27,314 bases of DNA, taken from the NCBI GenBank assembly GCA_009929055.1, contig SABI01000006.1:1-27314 (forward strand), written 5' to 3'. Under the pieces are notes generated by a model. The model saw only the letters and a program-made list of their open reading frames with translations. It had not been told where the DNA came from and did no database searches. Origin of the DNA: Spirochaetia bacterium. Its GTDB lineage: Bacteria; Spirochaetota; Spirochaetia; Sphaerochaetales; Sphaerochaetaceae. Position 1 is the first letter of the stretch, and each line of letters starts with the position of its first letter. The translations under genes and the position numbers were made by a program. Below are positions 7,354 to 16,005 of this stretch, piece by piece.

Positions 7354-7955
7354 GTAGTAAATTACAACCTTGGGTATATACAGATACAGTTAAAGAACAT
7401 TTTATGAATCCAAAAAATTTGTGGGAGGATGAATCCTACGAACCAGATGGAGAAGGGCTTGTTGGCTCATTAGCCTGTGGGGACCAAATGAAAGTTGGTA
7501 TCACAGTTGTTGATGATAAAATTGTTACCTTAAAATGGCAAACATATGGATGTGCAAGCGCTATAGCTTCAACGAGCATGATGAGTGAGATAGCTATAGG
7601 CCTTTCTTTGCATGAAGCATACCATCTTAGTCCAGAAACAATTACTGAACGGCTAGGAGGCCTCCCACAACATAAGTTCCACTGTTCAGTTCTAGGGGAC
7701 AAAGCCTTAAGAGCCGCAATAGATGATTATCTTGAGAAACAACAAAGAGACAACCCTTTTAAAAAGAGTGTTGCTAAAATTATCTGTGAGTGTAAAGGAA
7801 TTACTGATCAACGTATTGAAGAGCTTGTTAAAAATAAAGAAGCAACCACTATTGATGAACTCAGAGATATTACTCAGTTCGGAACTGTTTGTGGAAAATG
7901 TCGTTATAAGGTGTTTCAACTCTTTGAAGAGTATAAACACATTTATAATGTTTAA
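7350..7955 (+). CDS. NifU-like Fe-S scaffold: IscU domain fused to BFD-type [2Fe-2S] domain
   Basis: The 201-residue protein has two domains. Residues 1-130 are IscU-like with the three cluster-building cysteines C43 (ACGD, with the conserved Asp), C68 (YGCASA) and C112 (KFHCSV). Residues about 143-195 form a BFD-like [2Fe-2S] domain with C146, C148, C181 and C184. The C-terminal thioredoxin-like NifU domain of Azotobacter NifU is absent, giving a shortened NifU-type scaffold. It overlaps the desulfurase gene by ATGA and has GGGGG about 11 bases before the start, so the two proteins likely act as a donor-scaffold pair. Its end overlaps the convergent kinase gene by four bases. Confidence 0.93.
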   Translation: MSSKLQPWVYTDTVKEHFMNPKNLWEDESYEPDGEGLVGSLACGDQMKVGITVVDDKIVTLKWQTYGCASAIASTSMMSEIAIGLSLHEAYHLSPETITERLGGLPQHKFHCSVLGDKALRAAIDDYLEKQQRDNPFKKSVAKIICECKGITDQRIEELVKNKEATTIDELRDITQFGTVCGKCRYKVFQLFEEYKHIYNV

Positions 7956-9670
7956 ATAGCGTTAAATTCACTACCTCCGACGAACTCCCTTAGGAGAGAT
8001 TCTGAAGGGACAAGAATTGCTGGAATTGGATAGACATTTTCTAAGAAATCTAATAATCGTCGAGCTGTTGGATAGGCTAAAGTGGCTTCATTTTTTACTG
8101 TTTTCAACAATGGCTCGGCGTATGGTTTTAAGACAGCTAACTCATATTCTAAAGCTGAGTTAATCATTACATCTGCCTCATTTTGATAAGGGAAAATATG
8201 TTTACTCTCCCCCCTTTCAACTGAAGGCCACATCTCAAGGGTCATCTGAGCTGAAGTTCCCCTTGTTCTGTTATCTCTCACAATACGTCGCAGTATCCTG
8301 TTATCAGTTGTAGAAATTCTATTATGGTCATCTAAGTTTAATTGAGTGAGGGCAGAGATATAAATTTTAAAAGTGGTACTACTATCTAGGTTTGGAATAA
8401 GGGCTGGATTGAGCCCATGTATTCCTTCAATAAGAATAATAGTATTTCCTTTCAAAGTGATAGGACGAGTATCAAAGAATCTCTTCCCATTTCCTTTAAA
8501 CTCAAAGCGAGGTATTACTACCTCTATCCCCGCATATAAAGAGTCAATATGTTCTTTAAATAAAGATAAGTCGAGTGCTTCAAGTGCCTCTAAATCGGGT
8601 TTTCCATCAATATCTTTGGGAGCGAGATCCTTCGTATGGTAATAATTATCTAAAGATATTTGTATTGGAGAGTATCCTAGCATCCTTAATTGGAGAGAGA
8701 GCCGGGTTGTAAAGGTTGTTTTACCTGAAGAAGAGGGGCCAGCAATAAAGACTATCTTCACACTCCCTTTCTCTGAAATTTGGTCAGCAATCGAAGCAAT
8801 CTTTCTATGTTGAAGATCTTCGTTCATCCGAATAAAAGTTTTAATATGACGAGAGCCACATATTTCATTCATATCACCTAAGCAATCAACCTTCAAAATT
8901 TTTCCCCATACCTTAGACTCTCTGAAAATAGAAAATAATAATGGATTATCTCTAAATGTTGCTAACTTTAGAGGATCAGCTGAAAGAGGGTATCGTAATA
9001 ACATACCCCTATCCCCATAAGGGAGAAGTTGCCATACAGGGCAAAGGTGCGAGGAAGGAAGGAGAGGTTCATAAGAGATATCAATAAAATTATCACATGC
9101 ATAGAGGGATAAATAGGGATCATTTCTATAGGAAAGTATTTTCTTTGTAGCAATAAATTCCATCTTATCAAAATACTCAAGAGCTTGGTGGTAAGAGACG
9201 AGGTAGAGGCGAATAGGACTCATTTTTGAAATAATGATTTTAAGGGTTTTTTCTAATTGCCCAACCTCTTCTTTTGATAAAGAATAGATTCCATCATAGT
9301 TGAAATAGAGTCCATCACCTAAAGCATGCCCGATGACAAGCCTTTTTGATGGAAATACTATTTGAGAAGCATAGGTGAGTAAGAAACTTAATGTGTGACG
9401 ATACATTCTCTTCCCAATAGAACTGAACATTTTTACAATGGTAATATCTCCATCGACAACAAGGTTATCTCCAAAACTCATTACTTCATTGTTTAACTGT
9501 ACGGCTACGATAGGATTCTCTTCATACGCCATATGTAAAGTATCTATTAAGAGGTGGTCTTTAAGGAACCTTTCTACAGTTGACCCTTGGACAACTTTAT
9601 ACTCTTTTCCTTCAAAGCTGAGGGTGATTATATGGTTCCTAAATTCCTCTAGATGTTCTTCTCTGTTCAT
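7952..9670 (-). CDS. Uridine-kinase-like nucleoside kinase with N-terminal TGS/ThrRS-like region
   Basis: The 572-residue protein is far longer than E. coli Udk (about 213). Residues about 12-80 resemble a TGS domain (VVQGSTVERFL, VAVQLNNEV). The middle (about 80-290) resembles the second additional domain of threonyl-tRNA synthetase. The kinase domain starts near 303, with P-loop GPSSSGKT at 311-318, SLDNYYH, and PRFEFKGN typical of uridine kinase. This architecture is known in spirochaetes, clostridia and other groups. It probably phosphorylates uridine or a related nucleoside. I chose the ATG at 9670 over one ten codons upstream because AGGAG lies five bases before it and the ATG overlaps the upstream stop as ATGA. 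It is the last gene of a four-gene operon. Confidence 0.9.
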   Translation of the reverse strand: MNREEHLEEFRNHIITLSFEGKEYKVVQGSTVERFLKDHLLIDTLHMAYEENPIVAVQLNNEVMSFGDNLVVDGDITIVKMFSSIGKRMYRHTLSFLLTYASQIVFPSKRLVIGHALGDGLYFNYDGIYSLSKEEVGQLEKTLKIIISKMSPIRLYLVSYHQALEYFDKMEFIATKKILSYRNDPYLSLYACDNFIDISYEPLLPSSHLCPVWQLLPYGDRGMLLRYPLSADPLKLATFRDNPLLFSIFRESKVWGKILKVDCLGDMNEICGSRHIKTFIRMNEDLQHRKIASIADQISEKGSVKIVFIAGPSSSGKTTFTTRLSLQLRMLGYSPIQISLDNYYHTKDLAPKDIDGKPDLEALEALDLSLFKEHIDSLYAGIEVVIPRFEFKGNGKRFFDTRPITLKGNTIILIEGIHGLNPALIPNLDSSTTFKIYISALTQLNLDDHNRISTTDNRILRRIVRDNRTRGTSAQMTLEMWPSVERGESKHIFPYQNEADVMINSALEYELAVLKPYAEPLLKTVKNEATLAYPTARRLLDFLENVYPIPAILVPSESLLREFVGGSEFNAI

Positions 9671-10806
9671 ACCCACTCCTTTGGTAAAGAATAGCCCCAA
9701 AAGGCTGCTTCGAAATATCGAATAATGTCTTGTTCATCAATAATTGATGGGTGAATCGATATATGGCCATGATGGAAAACAAGGCGAGAGGCCTCCTCTA
9801 TATCACTTAATGTAACAAGATGCCTATTCGAATCATTATCTATTATATCATACAAACGATGTGGTATTTGAGGTGCTACCGATTCTAAGATAGGATTTGT
9901 CAATGTCTGTATAGTTTCAATGAATGATGAAGAGTTGAAATGAGTTGCAATAGCATCAAAACACTCTTTATTCCCTTTTAATACAACATCTAGCATAGAA
10001 GGTAGAAGGATATTCATTAATAGAGGATAGCTTACCCCACTTACTTTATGCAATATATCTACCATTGCTTCTAGAATACCCCCTTTTTTTTGAAGCCTTA
10101 CGAGAGAGAGGAGGTATGAAGCAAATAATATTTTTTGTCGGGATTCACTATCATGGGGAGAATGTGCAGCTTGATACCCATATTCTTTACATAGAGAGAG
10201 ACCTTCAAGTGCCATGAAATATTCACTAGAGGCATAAGGCGTGTGGTGTAAGGCATCAATTAAACCCCCAATTATTGCTACTACTGAGAGAGCTTTTTCT
10301 TTAGCACTACTATTACTTACCACTCTTTCATCAATAATAATCATGTGTGGTTGCAATAAAGGGTCACTATAGTGAGTGATGGTGTGTGAATCTCTGTTAT
10401 AGAAGAAAACCTCATCTGAGGCACTATTAACAGCTGTATAAGAGGTGGGAATTACAATGAGTGGTATGTGAGGATGCTTAATTTTCTTAGTGAAATTATA
10501 TAAAGCTATCTTTGCATAATCTATTCCATTTTGATTACAGATGATGATAAGAGAGTCGACCTTTTTTTTAGATAAGAGAGTTTCTATTTCATTCTCTACC
10601 TTTTCACTTTGTTCATTAAAATCAATAAGGGCGGGGGTAAAGGGGAGCCCTTTTTGCAGGAGGTGGAGGATATGAGAATCGAGGAGAAGAAGGGGATGGG
10701 CAAGGTTTGCAGAAGAGAGTAAGCCCTGGAGGTAATCAATTGCTCCAAAGCTTACAACTGAAGCAATCCCCCCCTTAGTAATGGTGAAATTTCTTTCATG
10801 TATCAC
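9667..10806 (-). CDS. Degenerate iron-containing alcohol dehydrogenase family protein
   Basis: This 379-residue protein has the Fe-ADH/dehydroquinate-synthase-like fold by motif order: GIDYAKIAL (95-103) for the GGGSxxDxAK nucleotide site, IPTSYTAVNSASDEV for IPTTAGTGSE, DPLLQPHMIIIDERVV for the P-x-L-x-P-x-x-x-I-x-D stretch, and GGLIDALHH for the metal site with D184 and H188. The third and fourth metal ligands (the LAHPLG and PHG histidines) are missing: the region reads HKVSGVSYPLLMN. The glycines of the nucleotide loop are also changed. It is probably inactive as a dehydrogenase, or uses other chemistry. The start is GTG, supported by AGGAGGGG and a GTGA overlap with the gene before it. 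It sits between a second, more eroded relative and the kinase gene. A G7 run lies in codons 12-13. Confidence 0.75.
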   Translation of the reverse strand: MIHERNFTITKGGIASVVSFGAIDYLQGLLSSANLAHPLLLLDSHILHLLQKGLPFTPALIDFNEQSEKVENEIETLLSKKKVDSLIIICNQNGIDYAKIALYNFTKKIKHPHIPLIVIPTSYTAVNSASDEVFFYNRDSHTITHYSDPLLQPHMIIIDERVVSNSSAKEKALSVVAIIGGLIDALHHTPYASSEYFMALEGLSLCKEYGYQAAHSPHDSESRQKILFASYLLSLVRLQKKGGILEAMVDILHKVSGVSYPLLMNILLPSMLDVVLKGNKECFDAIATHFNSSSFIETIQTLTNPILESVAPQIPHRLYDIIDNDSNRHLVTLSDIEEASRLVFHHGHISIHPSIIDEQDIIRYFEAAFWGYSLPKEWV

Positions 10807-11735
10807 AATTTCCCCTCCTTTAAAGAGCTCAGAAATTTATGAAGTGTTGATGAAGACTCCTTTGTTTCAAGCAATTGGTACATATGGGTGATTAAGTGCT
10901 GTAATATCGTATCTAAACCCTCTAACGGGGATAAGTTAATCCAATATGAACAAAATTCTTCAATACTTTGCCCCTCGAGGGTATTTTGAATTGTAGAATA
11001 TAAAGCAGTATTAGTTTGTTTAATAAATCTAACTAATGGTAATAATAGAGTTGCAGCGCTTTGTGATAATGTGCAGAAAGAGGGAACTACAAGATGCTCC
11101 ATCAGAGATACAAGAGAGACCTTTTTCCCATTAGAAGCAACTTCACCTACTTCATGTAGTAATGAGATTGTTCCAAAAGAGGCTGTTTCTCTCTCTTCAT
11201 TGATTAGGGATGCTGCTGTTGTAACGATGTATGTAAGGCGTGACTTAGTAAAAGGATTAGTATCTTCATACGCAGTTGAAAAAAGATAAAAAAGCATCAC
11301 ACTCATCATGCTTCCTATTTCAGAGGTTTTAAGGTGTGAGCTCACTTTTTTGTCATAGATGATTACATCAGTAGGTTTTTTTAGATTGGTATACTCATTA
11401 CCCTCTAATAATCCCGACACAATATGTATAATTGGGAGAGATGGAGAGATACGTATTGAGATAAGATTATATATTTCTAGTTCATCTCTTCCCCCATAGA
11501 TTATAAGAGAATCAAAAAGAGATAGATCAATATCTGGACTGTATTGAATGAACTCACTATTTCCAATGGTTGAATGGAGAGAAGCAATTTTTTTCTCCAT
11601 CCTAGGATTGGGGGGGAATATATACAAAGGTGTTGTTGCCTTATATGAGATAAGAATATCTTTAAGGGCAAGAAGAGCCCCTTCCCCTTTGATTATCTTA
11701 CGATGACGATGATAATAAGGTGTAATAGTCTTCAA
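10803..11735 (-). CDS. Highly diverged Fe-ADH-like protein, paralogue of the downstream gene
   Basis: With the TTG start used here the protein has 310 residues. KIIKGEGALLALKDIL near the start resembles the GxGAL opening of Fe-ADH and sugar-phosphate-dehydrogenase-like proteins, and SLIIYGGRDELEI resembles the nucleotide loop with GGGSxxD eroded. After that the metal-binding half has no recognisable ligands, so the family call is tentative. A longer frame starts with ATG at 11777 but would overlap the previous gene by 46 bases. The TTG at 11735 has AAGGAG six bases before it and overlaps the upstream stop as TTGA, matching the other junctions of this operon. The protein likely pairs with the second Fe-ADH-like protein, perhaps as a heteromer; that is inference. 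Confidence 0.65.
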   Translation of the reverse strand: MKTITPYYHRHRKIIKGEGALLALKDILISYKATTPLYIFPPNPRMEKKIASLHSTIGNSEFIQYSPDIDLSLFDSLIIYGGRDELEIYNLISIRISPSLPIIHIVSGLLEGNEYTNLKKPTDVIIYDKKVSSHLKTSEIGSMMSVMLFYLFSTAYEDTNPFTKSRLTYIVTTAASLINEERETASFGTISLLHEVGEVASNGKKVSLVSLMEHLVVPSFCTLSQSAATLLLPLVRFIKQTNTALYSTIQNTLEGQSIEEFCSYWINLSPLEGLDTILQHLITHMYQLLETKESSSTLHKFLSSLKEGKL

Positions 11736-12229
11736 GATGGTCTCCTTTTCATTTTCAGCAATAAAAACCATCCCCAATATCTTATTTTATTAATAATGGA
11801 AGGGCTTTTCTTCTCTTTTAAGAGAGAAAGACGGCTGTTACTTCTTTGAGTGTAGCGGTAAAGAAAAGAGCGTTGAATCCATATAAGTACCATTCGAGCT
11901 CCTCCATCATCATTGATGGAATAGGTAACTTCTTTTTGAAAAAAGTACTCAACATTCGTCATCTTTTTTTCATTGTAATATGAAGGGAATGTGAAGATAA
12001 TTTCTCCTTCTCTACTCTCCATATTCTCAGAAAGAACAGGAACCAGAATAATGGTATTTGATTTTTTTTCTACACATAAAGAAATCGACGTGGTAGAATT
12101 AGGGCGTGTAAAAGAAAGAATAGCCCCTTCTTTCATCTTTTGTAACAAAGAGTGGCTATAGTGGTCTATATGAGTAACACACTCTATGTGATGAGCTAGT
12201 TGTTTTATTATGTTATCTGTATTGTTCAA
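11732..12229 (-). CDS. Unknown protein, possibly related to PilZ/YcgR N-terminal domains
   Basis: I do not firmly recognise this 165-residue protein, the first gene of the operon. It has no signal peptide. The beta-rich stretch (GAILSFTRPNSTTSISLCVEKK, then EGEIIFTFP and a VEYFFQKEVTYSI segment) is like the domain that precedes PilZ in YcgR-type c-di-GMP receptors. It is followed by RSNSR, which fits the RxxxR arm of a PilZ motif, but the DxSxxG part is absent and the C-terminus is short, basic and partly hydrophobic (WGWFLLLKMKRR). It may be a truncated PilZ protein or something unrelated. The start is TTG with AAAGGA about nine bases upstream, and the stop overlaps the next TTG. Confidence is good that it is a gene and low for any function. 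Confidence 0.6.
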   Translation of the reverse strand: MNNTDNIIKQLAHHIECVTHIDHYSHSLLQKMKEGAILSFTRPNSTTSISLCVEKKSNTIILVPVLSENMESREGEIIFTFPSYYNEKKMTNVEYFFQKEVTYSINDDGGARMVLIWIQRSFLYRYTQRSNSRLSLLKEKKSPSIINKIRYWGWFLLLKMKRRPS

Positions 12230-12347
12230 TGATGCCCATCCTTTGATTATGTAGTATTGTACTCAATGAAGGGATGGTGAGCAAGGTTAATATTAGCTTC
12301 TCTCACTTTAAGTCGGTATATCAAAGAAGAGGAAAACATCATTCATT

Positions 12348-14093
12348 ATGAAAAAAAATTGTCCAACATTACAATATCTTGTTATAGATCTTACTAAAGA
12401 GAAATGGAGTGTTCATACTATCCCTCAATCAGTTTTTGCTTCCTACCTTGGAGGTGATGGAGTTGGTCTCTATCTTTATGAAGCTTTTTGTCCCTCTGGT
12501 GAGAGAAATTGTGAATTAGAACCGATAGTTTTTACAACAGGAATATGTACTCAGTTTCAGATTTTCGAGAGTGATTCTTTAACAATAACAGCTCGCTCCT
12601 CTTCCTCTCATATGGTGAGAAGTGTTCAGGGAAGAAGTTCTTTTGCCTCTTCTCTTATATCTTGTGGATTTTCAGCTCTTGTCCTCACAGGAAGCGCAAG
12701 ACGACAGATGGTGATAGAACTCTCGAGTGAGCATATAGGTTTCACAGCAAGTGAAAAACTCATTAATAAAAAGGTGAGCGAAACACTTACCCTTCTTAAT
12801 CTCTCTCCCCTCTATGCTTCTATTGTTATTGGGCCAGCTGGAGAGAATAAAATTCCATTTGCTTCATTAATAAGTGATGGTAGGAGTATAGAAAGGGAAG
12901 GGTTTGGTGCTTTGTTAGGGGCAAAAAGGATTAAAGCTCTTGTCATAGAAAAAGGACCTTATACTTTTATTTCTACCCATCAAAAAGAAATTCAAGAATT
13001 GACAGATCAACTAGAGAAGAGAATTAAAAAGTCTCTCTATTATAAGAAAGAACAGAAAGAGAACCATCTAGCTGTTGTTCGCTCTGCGCACGAAGGGGGA
13101 TTTGCAAGCGTTGCCCACTTAACAAAGCGCTGTGATCCTCGGATGGCTCACCTTTTTGGGAGTGAATACCCCCATCTTTATTCTCCTACCACCATAGATG
13201 CAGTAATAATTAAAGACCTTCAAGGGAATGATGTTGTTATGGATAGTAATGCGATGTTAGCTTTTGGATCTAATATTAAGAATTTTGATCCGGTAGTAAG
13301 TGCTACATATACCTATCTATCTATAGATTTAGGGTTAGATCCTATAAGTACAGCAATGGTTATTTCCTGGGTGATGGAAGGGGTAGAACGTGGTATCGTT
13401 GATGATATTCTCCTTAAGTATGATGATTTTTCCCACATAGAAGAGATAATTGAATCTATTGCACAAGGAACAGGATATGGGAAAAAGTTAGCAAAGGGGA
13501 GTGCTTCTCTTGCTAAGGAGTATAATAATGTTGAATTCATTTCGAGTATTAATGGGAAAGAGATGCTTCCATATGATATTCGAGGAGCATATGGTCAAGG
13601 TCTTTTGATGGCATTAGGATATGATTTCCATCATCCTTTTGAAGTATTACATCAAATAATGCCATTAACTGATAGTAATAAGAAAGCAGCATCTGTTATT
13701 ATAGCACAACACATCTATATTATAAGTAGTGCATTAGGAATTAATTACCATACACTTACTGCTTTTTTGAATGTTAACCAGCTTTCTCCTCTCCTGTATG
13801 AAAAGTGTGTTAATGATGTGATGGCTCTCCTGTCAAAAATTGTGAGCTTTCTTCAAGAAAATGAGTATAGTGGGGCAGAATTGGTCACTATTTCAAGAAG
13901 AACTTTGCTTAAGGAAGAACTTATTAATGCAGCGAGCCGTGCTTCATTAGCCCATGTACCTCTCCAATTTCTCCTTAATGTGGATAGTAATTTTGAAAAA
14001 GAGAGTACCATTCCCCTTACAAAATTGTTAGATGAATATAAGGTGCTCCATGAAATAGATCTTACTCTTTGTAAGGAGGAGGTGATGGAATAA
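12348..14093 (+). CDS. Aldehyde:ferredoxin oxidoreductase homologue lacking the [4Fe-4S] cysteines
   Basis: This 581-residue protein follows the tungsten-enzyme AOR family through its length: VIDLTKEKWSVHTIP at the start, YLGGDGVG (33-40), IVIGPAGEN (159-167) with FASLISDGR and EGFGALLGAKRIKALVI, AFGSNI (305-310), LGLDPISTAMVISWVMEG (328-345), and YDIRGAYGQGL (409-419). AOR enzymes bind tungstopterin and a [4Fe-4S] cluster through CxxCxxxC near the middle and a late Cys. Here that region (262-300) has only C262 and no CxxC, and the late LGxC site reads LGINYHTL (463-470). The cluster ligands are gone, so aldehyde oxidation through ferredoxin is unlikely. The gene is divergent from the Fe-ADH-like operon and three bases ahead of an exported barrel-like protein. 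The ribosome site (GAGGA) is distant. Confidence 0.8.
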   Translation: MKKNCPTLQYLVIDLTKEKWSVHTIPQSVFASYLGGDGVGLYLYEAFCPSGERNCELEPIVFTTGICTQFQIFESDSLTITARSSSSHMVRSVQGRSSFASSLISCGFSALVLTGSARRQMVIELSSEHIGFTASEKLINKKVSETLTLLNLSPLYASIVIGPAGENKIPFASLISDGRSIEREGFGALLGAKRIKALVIEKGPYTFISTHQKEIQELTDQLEKRIKKSLYYKKEQKENHLAVVRSAHEGGFASVAHLTKRCDPRMAHLFGSEYPHLYSPTTIDAVIIKDLQGNDVVMDSNAMLAFGSNIKNFDPVVSATYTYLSIDLGLDPISTAMVISWVMEGVERGIVDDILLKYDDFSHIEEIIESIAQGTGYGKKLAKGSASLAKEYNNVEFISSINGKEMLPYDIRGAYGQGLLMALGYDFHHPFEVLHQIMPLTDSNKKAASVIIAQHIYIISSALGINYHTLTAFLNVNQLSPLLYEKCVNDVMALLSKIVSFLQENEYSGAELVTISRRTLLKEELINAASRASLAHVPLQFLLNVDSNFEKESTIPLTKLLDEYKVLHEIDLTLCKEEVME

Positions 14094-14096
14094 AGG

Positions 14097-15464
14097 ATGA
14101 AAAGATGTGTGGCGATACTATTAATCGTACTATATTTCTCTCTTCCTCTTTTTTCTTATATAACACAAATCTCATCAAGTATTCATAATGATTCTTTTAC
14201 TATGGGTATAGCTGAGAATTATGATGATCTACGCTCTTATGGATTTAATTTCTCAATAGAAACTTCATCTCATTTGAATGCAAACATTGCCCTTTCTGGA
14301 ATTACTTTAAGAAATAATCAACATCCCACAATGGGTTCCCGTGTTGATGAAATTTATGTATCAGTAGATAAAAGGTTTCCCTTTTTTTATTCACAGAATT
14401 ATACTAATATTCTCTCTCTCTTCACTCTTCAAGGAGGCCTTTTTCTTGTTGGAAATTTGGGTTTTGAAGGTATTCAAAATAGATGGCATGATATGATAGG
14501 TGTTGCAGAGGTTCATCTTCCTTACTGCATGGAGGGGAGTGTTTCTCTTTATCCACAAATTGGACTAAATTATCTTTTTTCTATTTTTGAGAAAGTTCCA
14601 TTTTTTTCATTTACACAAATATTTGCAGAGATAGAGGGTAATCTCACCTACGCTCCTGAATATAAATCGAGTATGGCTGTAGGATTGAATATTGGTCAAA
14701 TAAGCTCATTAGAAAGCTCTTTACAATTAGGAGTTGGTTTTATAGCAACAGAATCTCTTCAATCTTTTCCCCTTTTACAAAAAACTGCTAATTCAGAGGA
14801 AGGTTTGTACATTGATGTTATAGGGCGAATGGGGGTGCTGAGGATGAAATATCGAACTTATCCTCATTTAAGAAGATCTTTCGGTGGTATAGGAATAACT
14901 CTCTATAGTGATGAAAAACATAAAGATAGCTATTATCTGGGTAACGATCTTATTCTCTCTTTTGGGGGCCAGGTATTTAAGAATTTCAAAACTACTATGA
15001 TAGCTCGTTATTCGATTACCCCCTCTTTTGGAATCTATCTGTCGAATTCATTTGGAAGTAGGGCTCTCGAATATGTTGAATATACTCGTCAAAATTCCTC
15101 TAAATGGCACCTTGGAGTAGATTATCAGTTTACCACATTAGCAAATGATCTCCTGCTACCATTTGTCTCAATTGGTGGCGGTTTTAGAAGAATTATTCTC
15201 TCTAAAGATACCGGTATTGAAAATTCAAGAGAATTATTATTAGACAATTCTAGCTTTCTTTTTAATACAGAGGTAGGGATGAGACTATTTCATGATGGAA
15301 GATTCAAAATAGGTTCCATTGCTTATGGTCTAGAAGTAAGTGGGGGAGTGAGCATCACGAGTAATGAAGATATCAAGGAGGAGATAGTTTTTTACCATAT
15401 GGTAGCGATGGATGATATTCAGCCATATGTAAGGTTAGCTATTTTCTCTGCTGGGAGTCTATAG
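14097..15464 (+). CDS. Exported protein of unknown function, probable outer-membrane beta-barrel
   Basis: The 455-residue product begins with a standard signal peptide: MKR, a hydrophobic stretch (VAILLIVLYFSLPLFSY) and a likely cleavage before ITQISSS. No lipobox cysteine is present. The mature part alternates polar and hydrophobic residues with many aromatic and Gly residues (LQGGLFLVGNLGF, SSLQLGVGFIA, FVSIGGGFRR, GLEVSGGVSI), as in beta-barrel outer-membrane proteins. I do not recognise a named family. It starts three bases after the AOR-like gene and is presumably co-transcribed with it, with AAGGAGGTG further upstream as the ribosome site. Its last 26 bases overlap the convergent phosphodiesterase gene. 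Confidence 0.75.
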   Translation: MKRCVAILLIVLYFSLPLFSYITQISSSIHNDSFTMGIAENYDDLRSYGFNFSIETSSHLNANIALSGITLRNNQHPTMGSRVDEIYVSVDKRFPFFYSQNYTNILSLFTLQGGLFLVGNLGFEGIQNRWHDMIGVAEVHLPYCMEGSVSLYPQIGLNYLFSIFEKVPFFSFTQIFAEIEGNLTYAPEYKSSMAVGLNIGQISSLESSLQLGVGFIATESLQSFPLLQKTANSEEGLYIDVIGRMGVLRMKYRTYPHLRRSFGGIGITLYSDEKHKDSYYLGNDLILSFGGQVFKNFKTTMIARYSITPSFGIYLSNSFGSRALEYVEYTRQNSSKWHLGVDYQFTTLANDLLLPFVSIGGGFRRIILSKDTGIENSRELLLDNSSFLFNTEVGMRLFHDGRFKIGSIAYGLEVSGGVSITSNEDIKEEIVFYHMVAMDDIQPYVRLAIFSAGSL

Positions 15465-15999
15465 GTGATAGATATGTTAAGAAAGAACCTAACTGCTTTC
15501 CACTATCGATTGATTTGATTTGTATTGATTGGTTCCCAATTATTGCATAGCTCGGTTCATAGGAGCCTCTTGGTTCACTTGAAGAGCCAGGATTTAACAG
15601 TATGGGTTGATTTGGGTAATTTCCAATATAAGGGATATGAGTATGACCTGTAATGAATATATCATTCTTTGTTAAGGTTAAAGGAATATCTTTCCAAGAA
15701 GAGAAATAGTCTCCATGAGTAATAGCAATAGTTCTCCCCTCGAAAGGGATGGATGTGTACACTAGAGGAACTTTTGTTTCCCTCGTCATAAATAGCCACA
15801 GCTGGTCGATATTACCCCTCACAATCGTAAGTTGTTGTGTTATTGAATATAATAACTCTTTAGCATCACCTAGTTGCGTAATACCCAAATCTCCAGCGAA
15901 AATTACATGAGTTGCCTTCTCTATGTCTATTCTCTTAATAACCTTTTCTAATTGAGGAATATTACCATGTAGGTCTGAGAAGACAAAAATACGCATCAT
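15439..15999 (-). CDS. YfcE/MJ0936-type metallophosphoesterase
   Basis: This 186-residue protein has the full calcineurin-like metal site: D9 and H11 (FSDLHGN), D37 (AGDLG), N63 (RGNID), H95 (THGDYF), and H119 and H121 (TGHTHIP). It ends in the LNPGSSSEPR motif seen in YfcE. These are small cytoplasmic phosphodiesterases active on model substrates; the natural substrate is unknown. The start is ATG ATG, and either may be used. There is no ribosome site, and a promoter-like sequence ends only six bases before the first ATG, so it may be read from a leaderless transcript. The 3' end overlaps the convergent barrel-protein gene by 26 bases. Confidence 0.92.
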   Translation of the reverse strand: MMRIFVFSDLHGNIPQLEKVIKRIDIEKATHVIFAGDLGITQLGDAKELLYSITQQLTIVRGNIDQLWLFMTRETKVPLVYTSIPFEGRTIAITHGDYFSSWKDIPLTLTKNDIFITGHTHIPYIGNYPNQPILLNPGSSSEPRGSYEPSYAIIGNQSIQIKSIDSGKQLGSFLTYLSPIDSQQRK

Positions 16000-16005
16000 G
16001 CCAAT

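Noticed and set aside
6199..7955. Nitrogen-fixation cluster suggested by nifS/nifU-like genes
   Set aside because: No nifHDK or other nif genes are nearby, and the scaffold lacks the third NifU domain; general Fe-S assembly is simpler.
10768..10774. C7/G7 run in the N-terminal part of the 379-residue Fe-ADH-like gene as a phase switch
   Set aside because: It encodes Gly-Gly within an otherwise normal frame with a strong ribosome site. Similar seven-base runs occur at 11610-11616 and 18124-18130, so length seven is not remarkable here.
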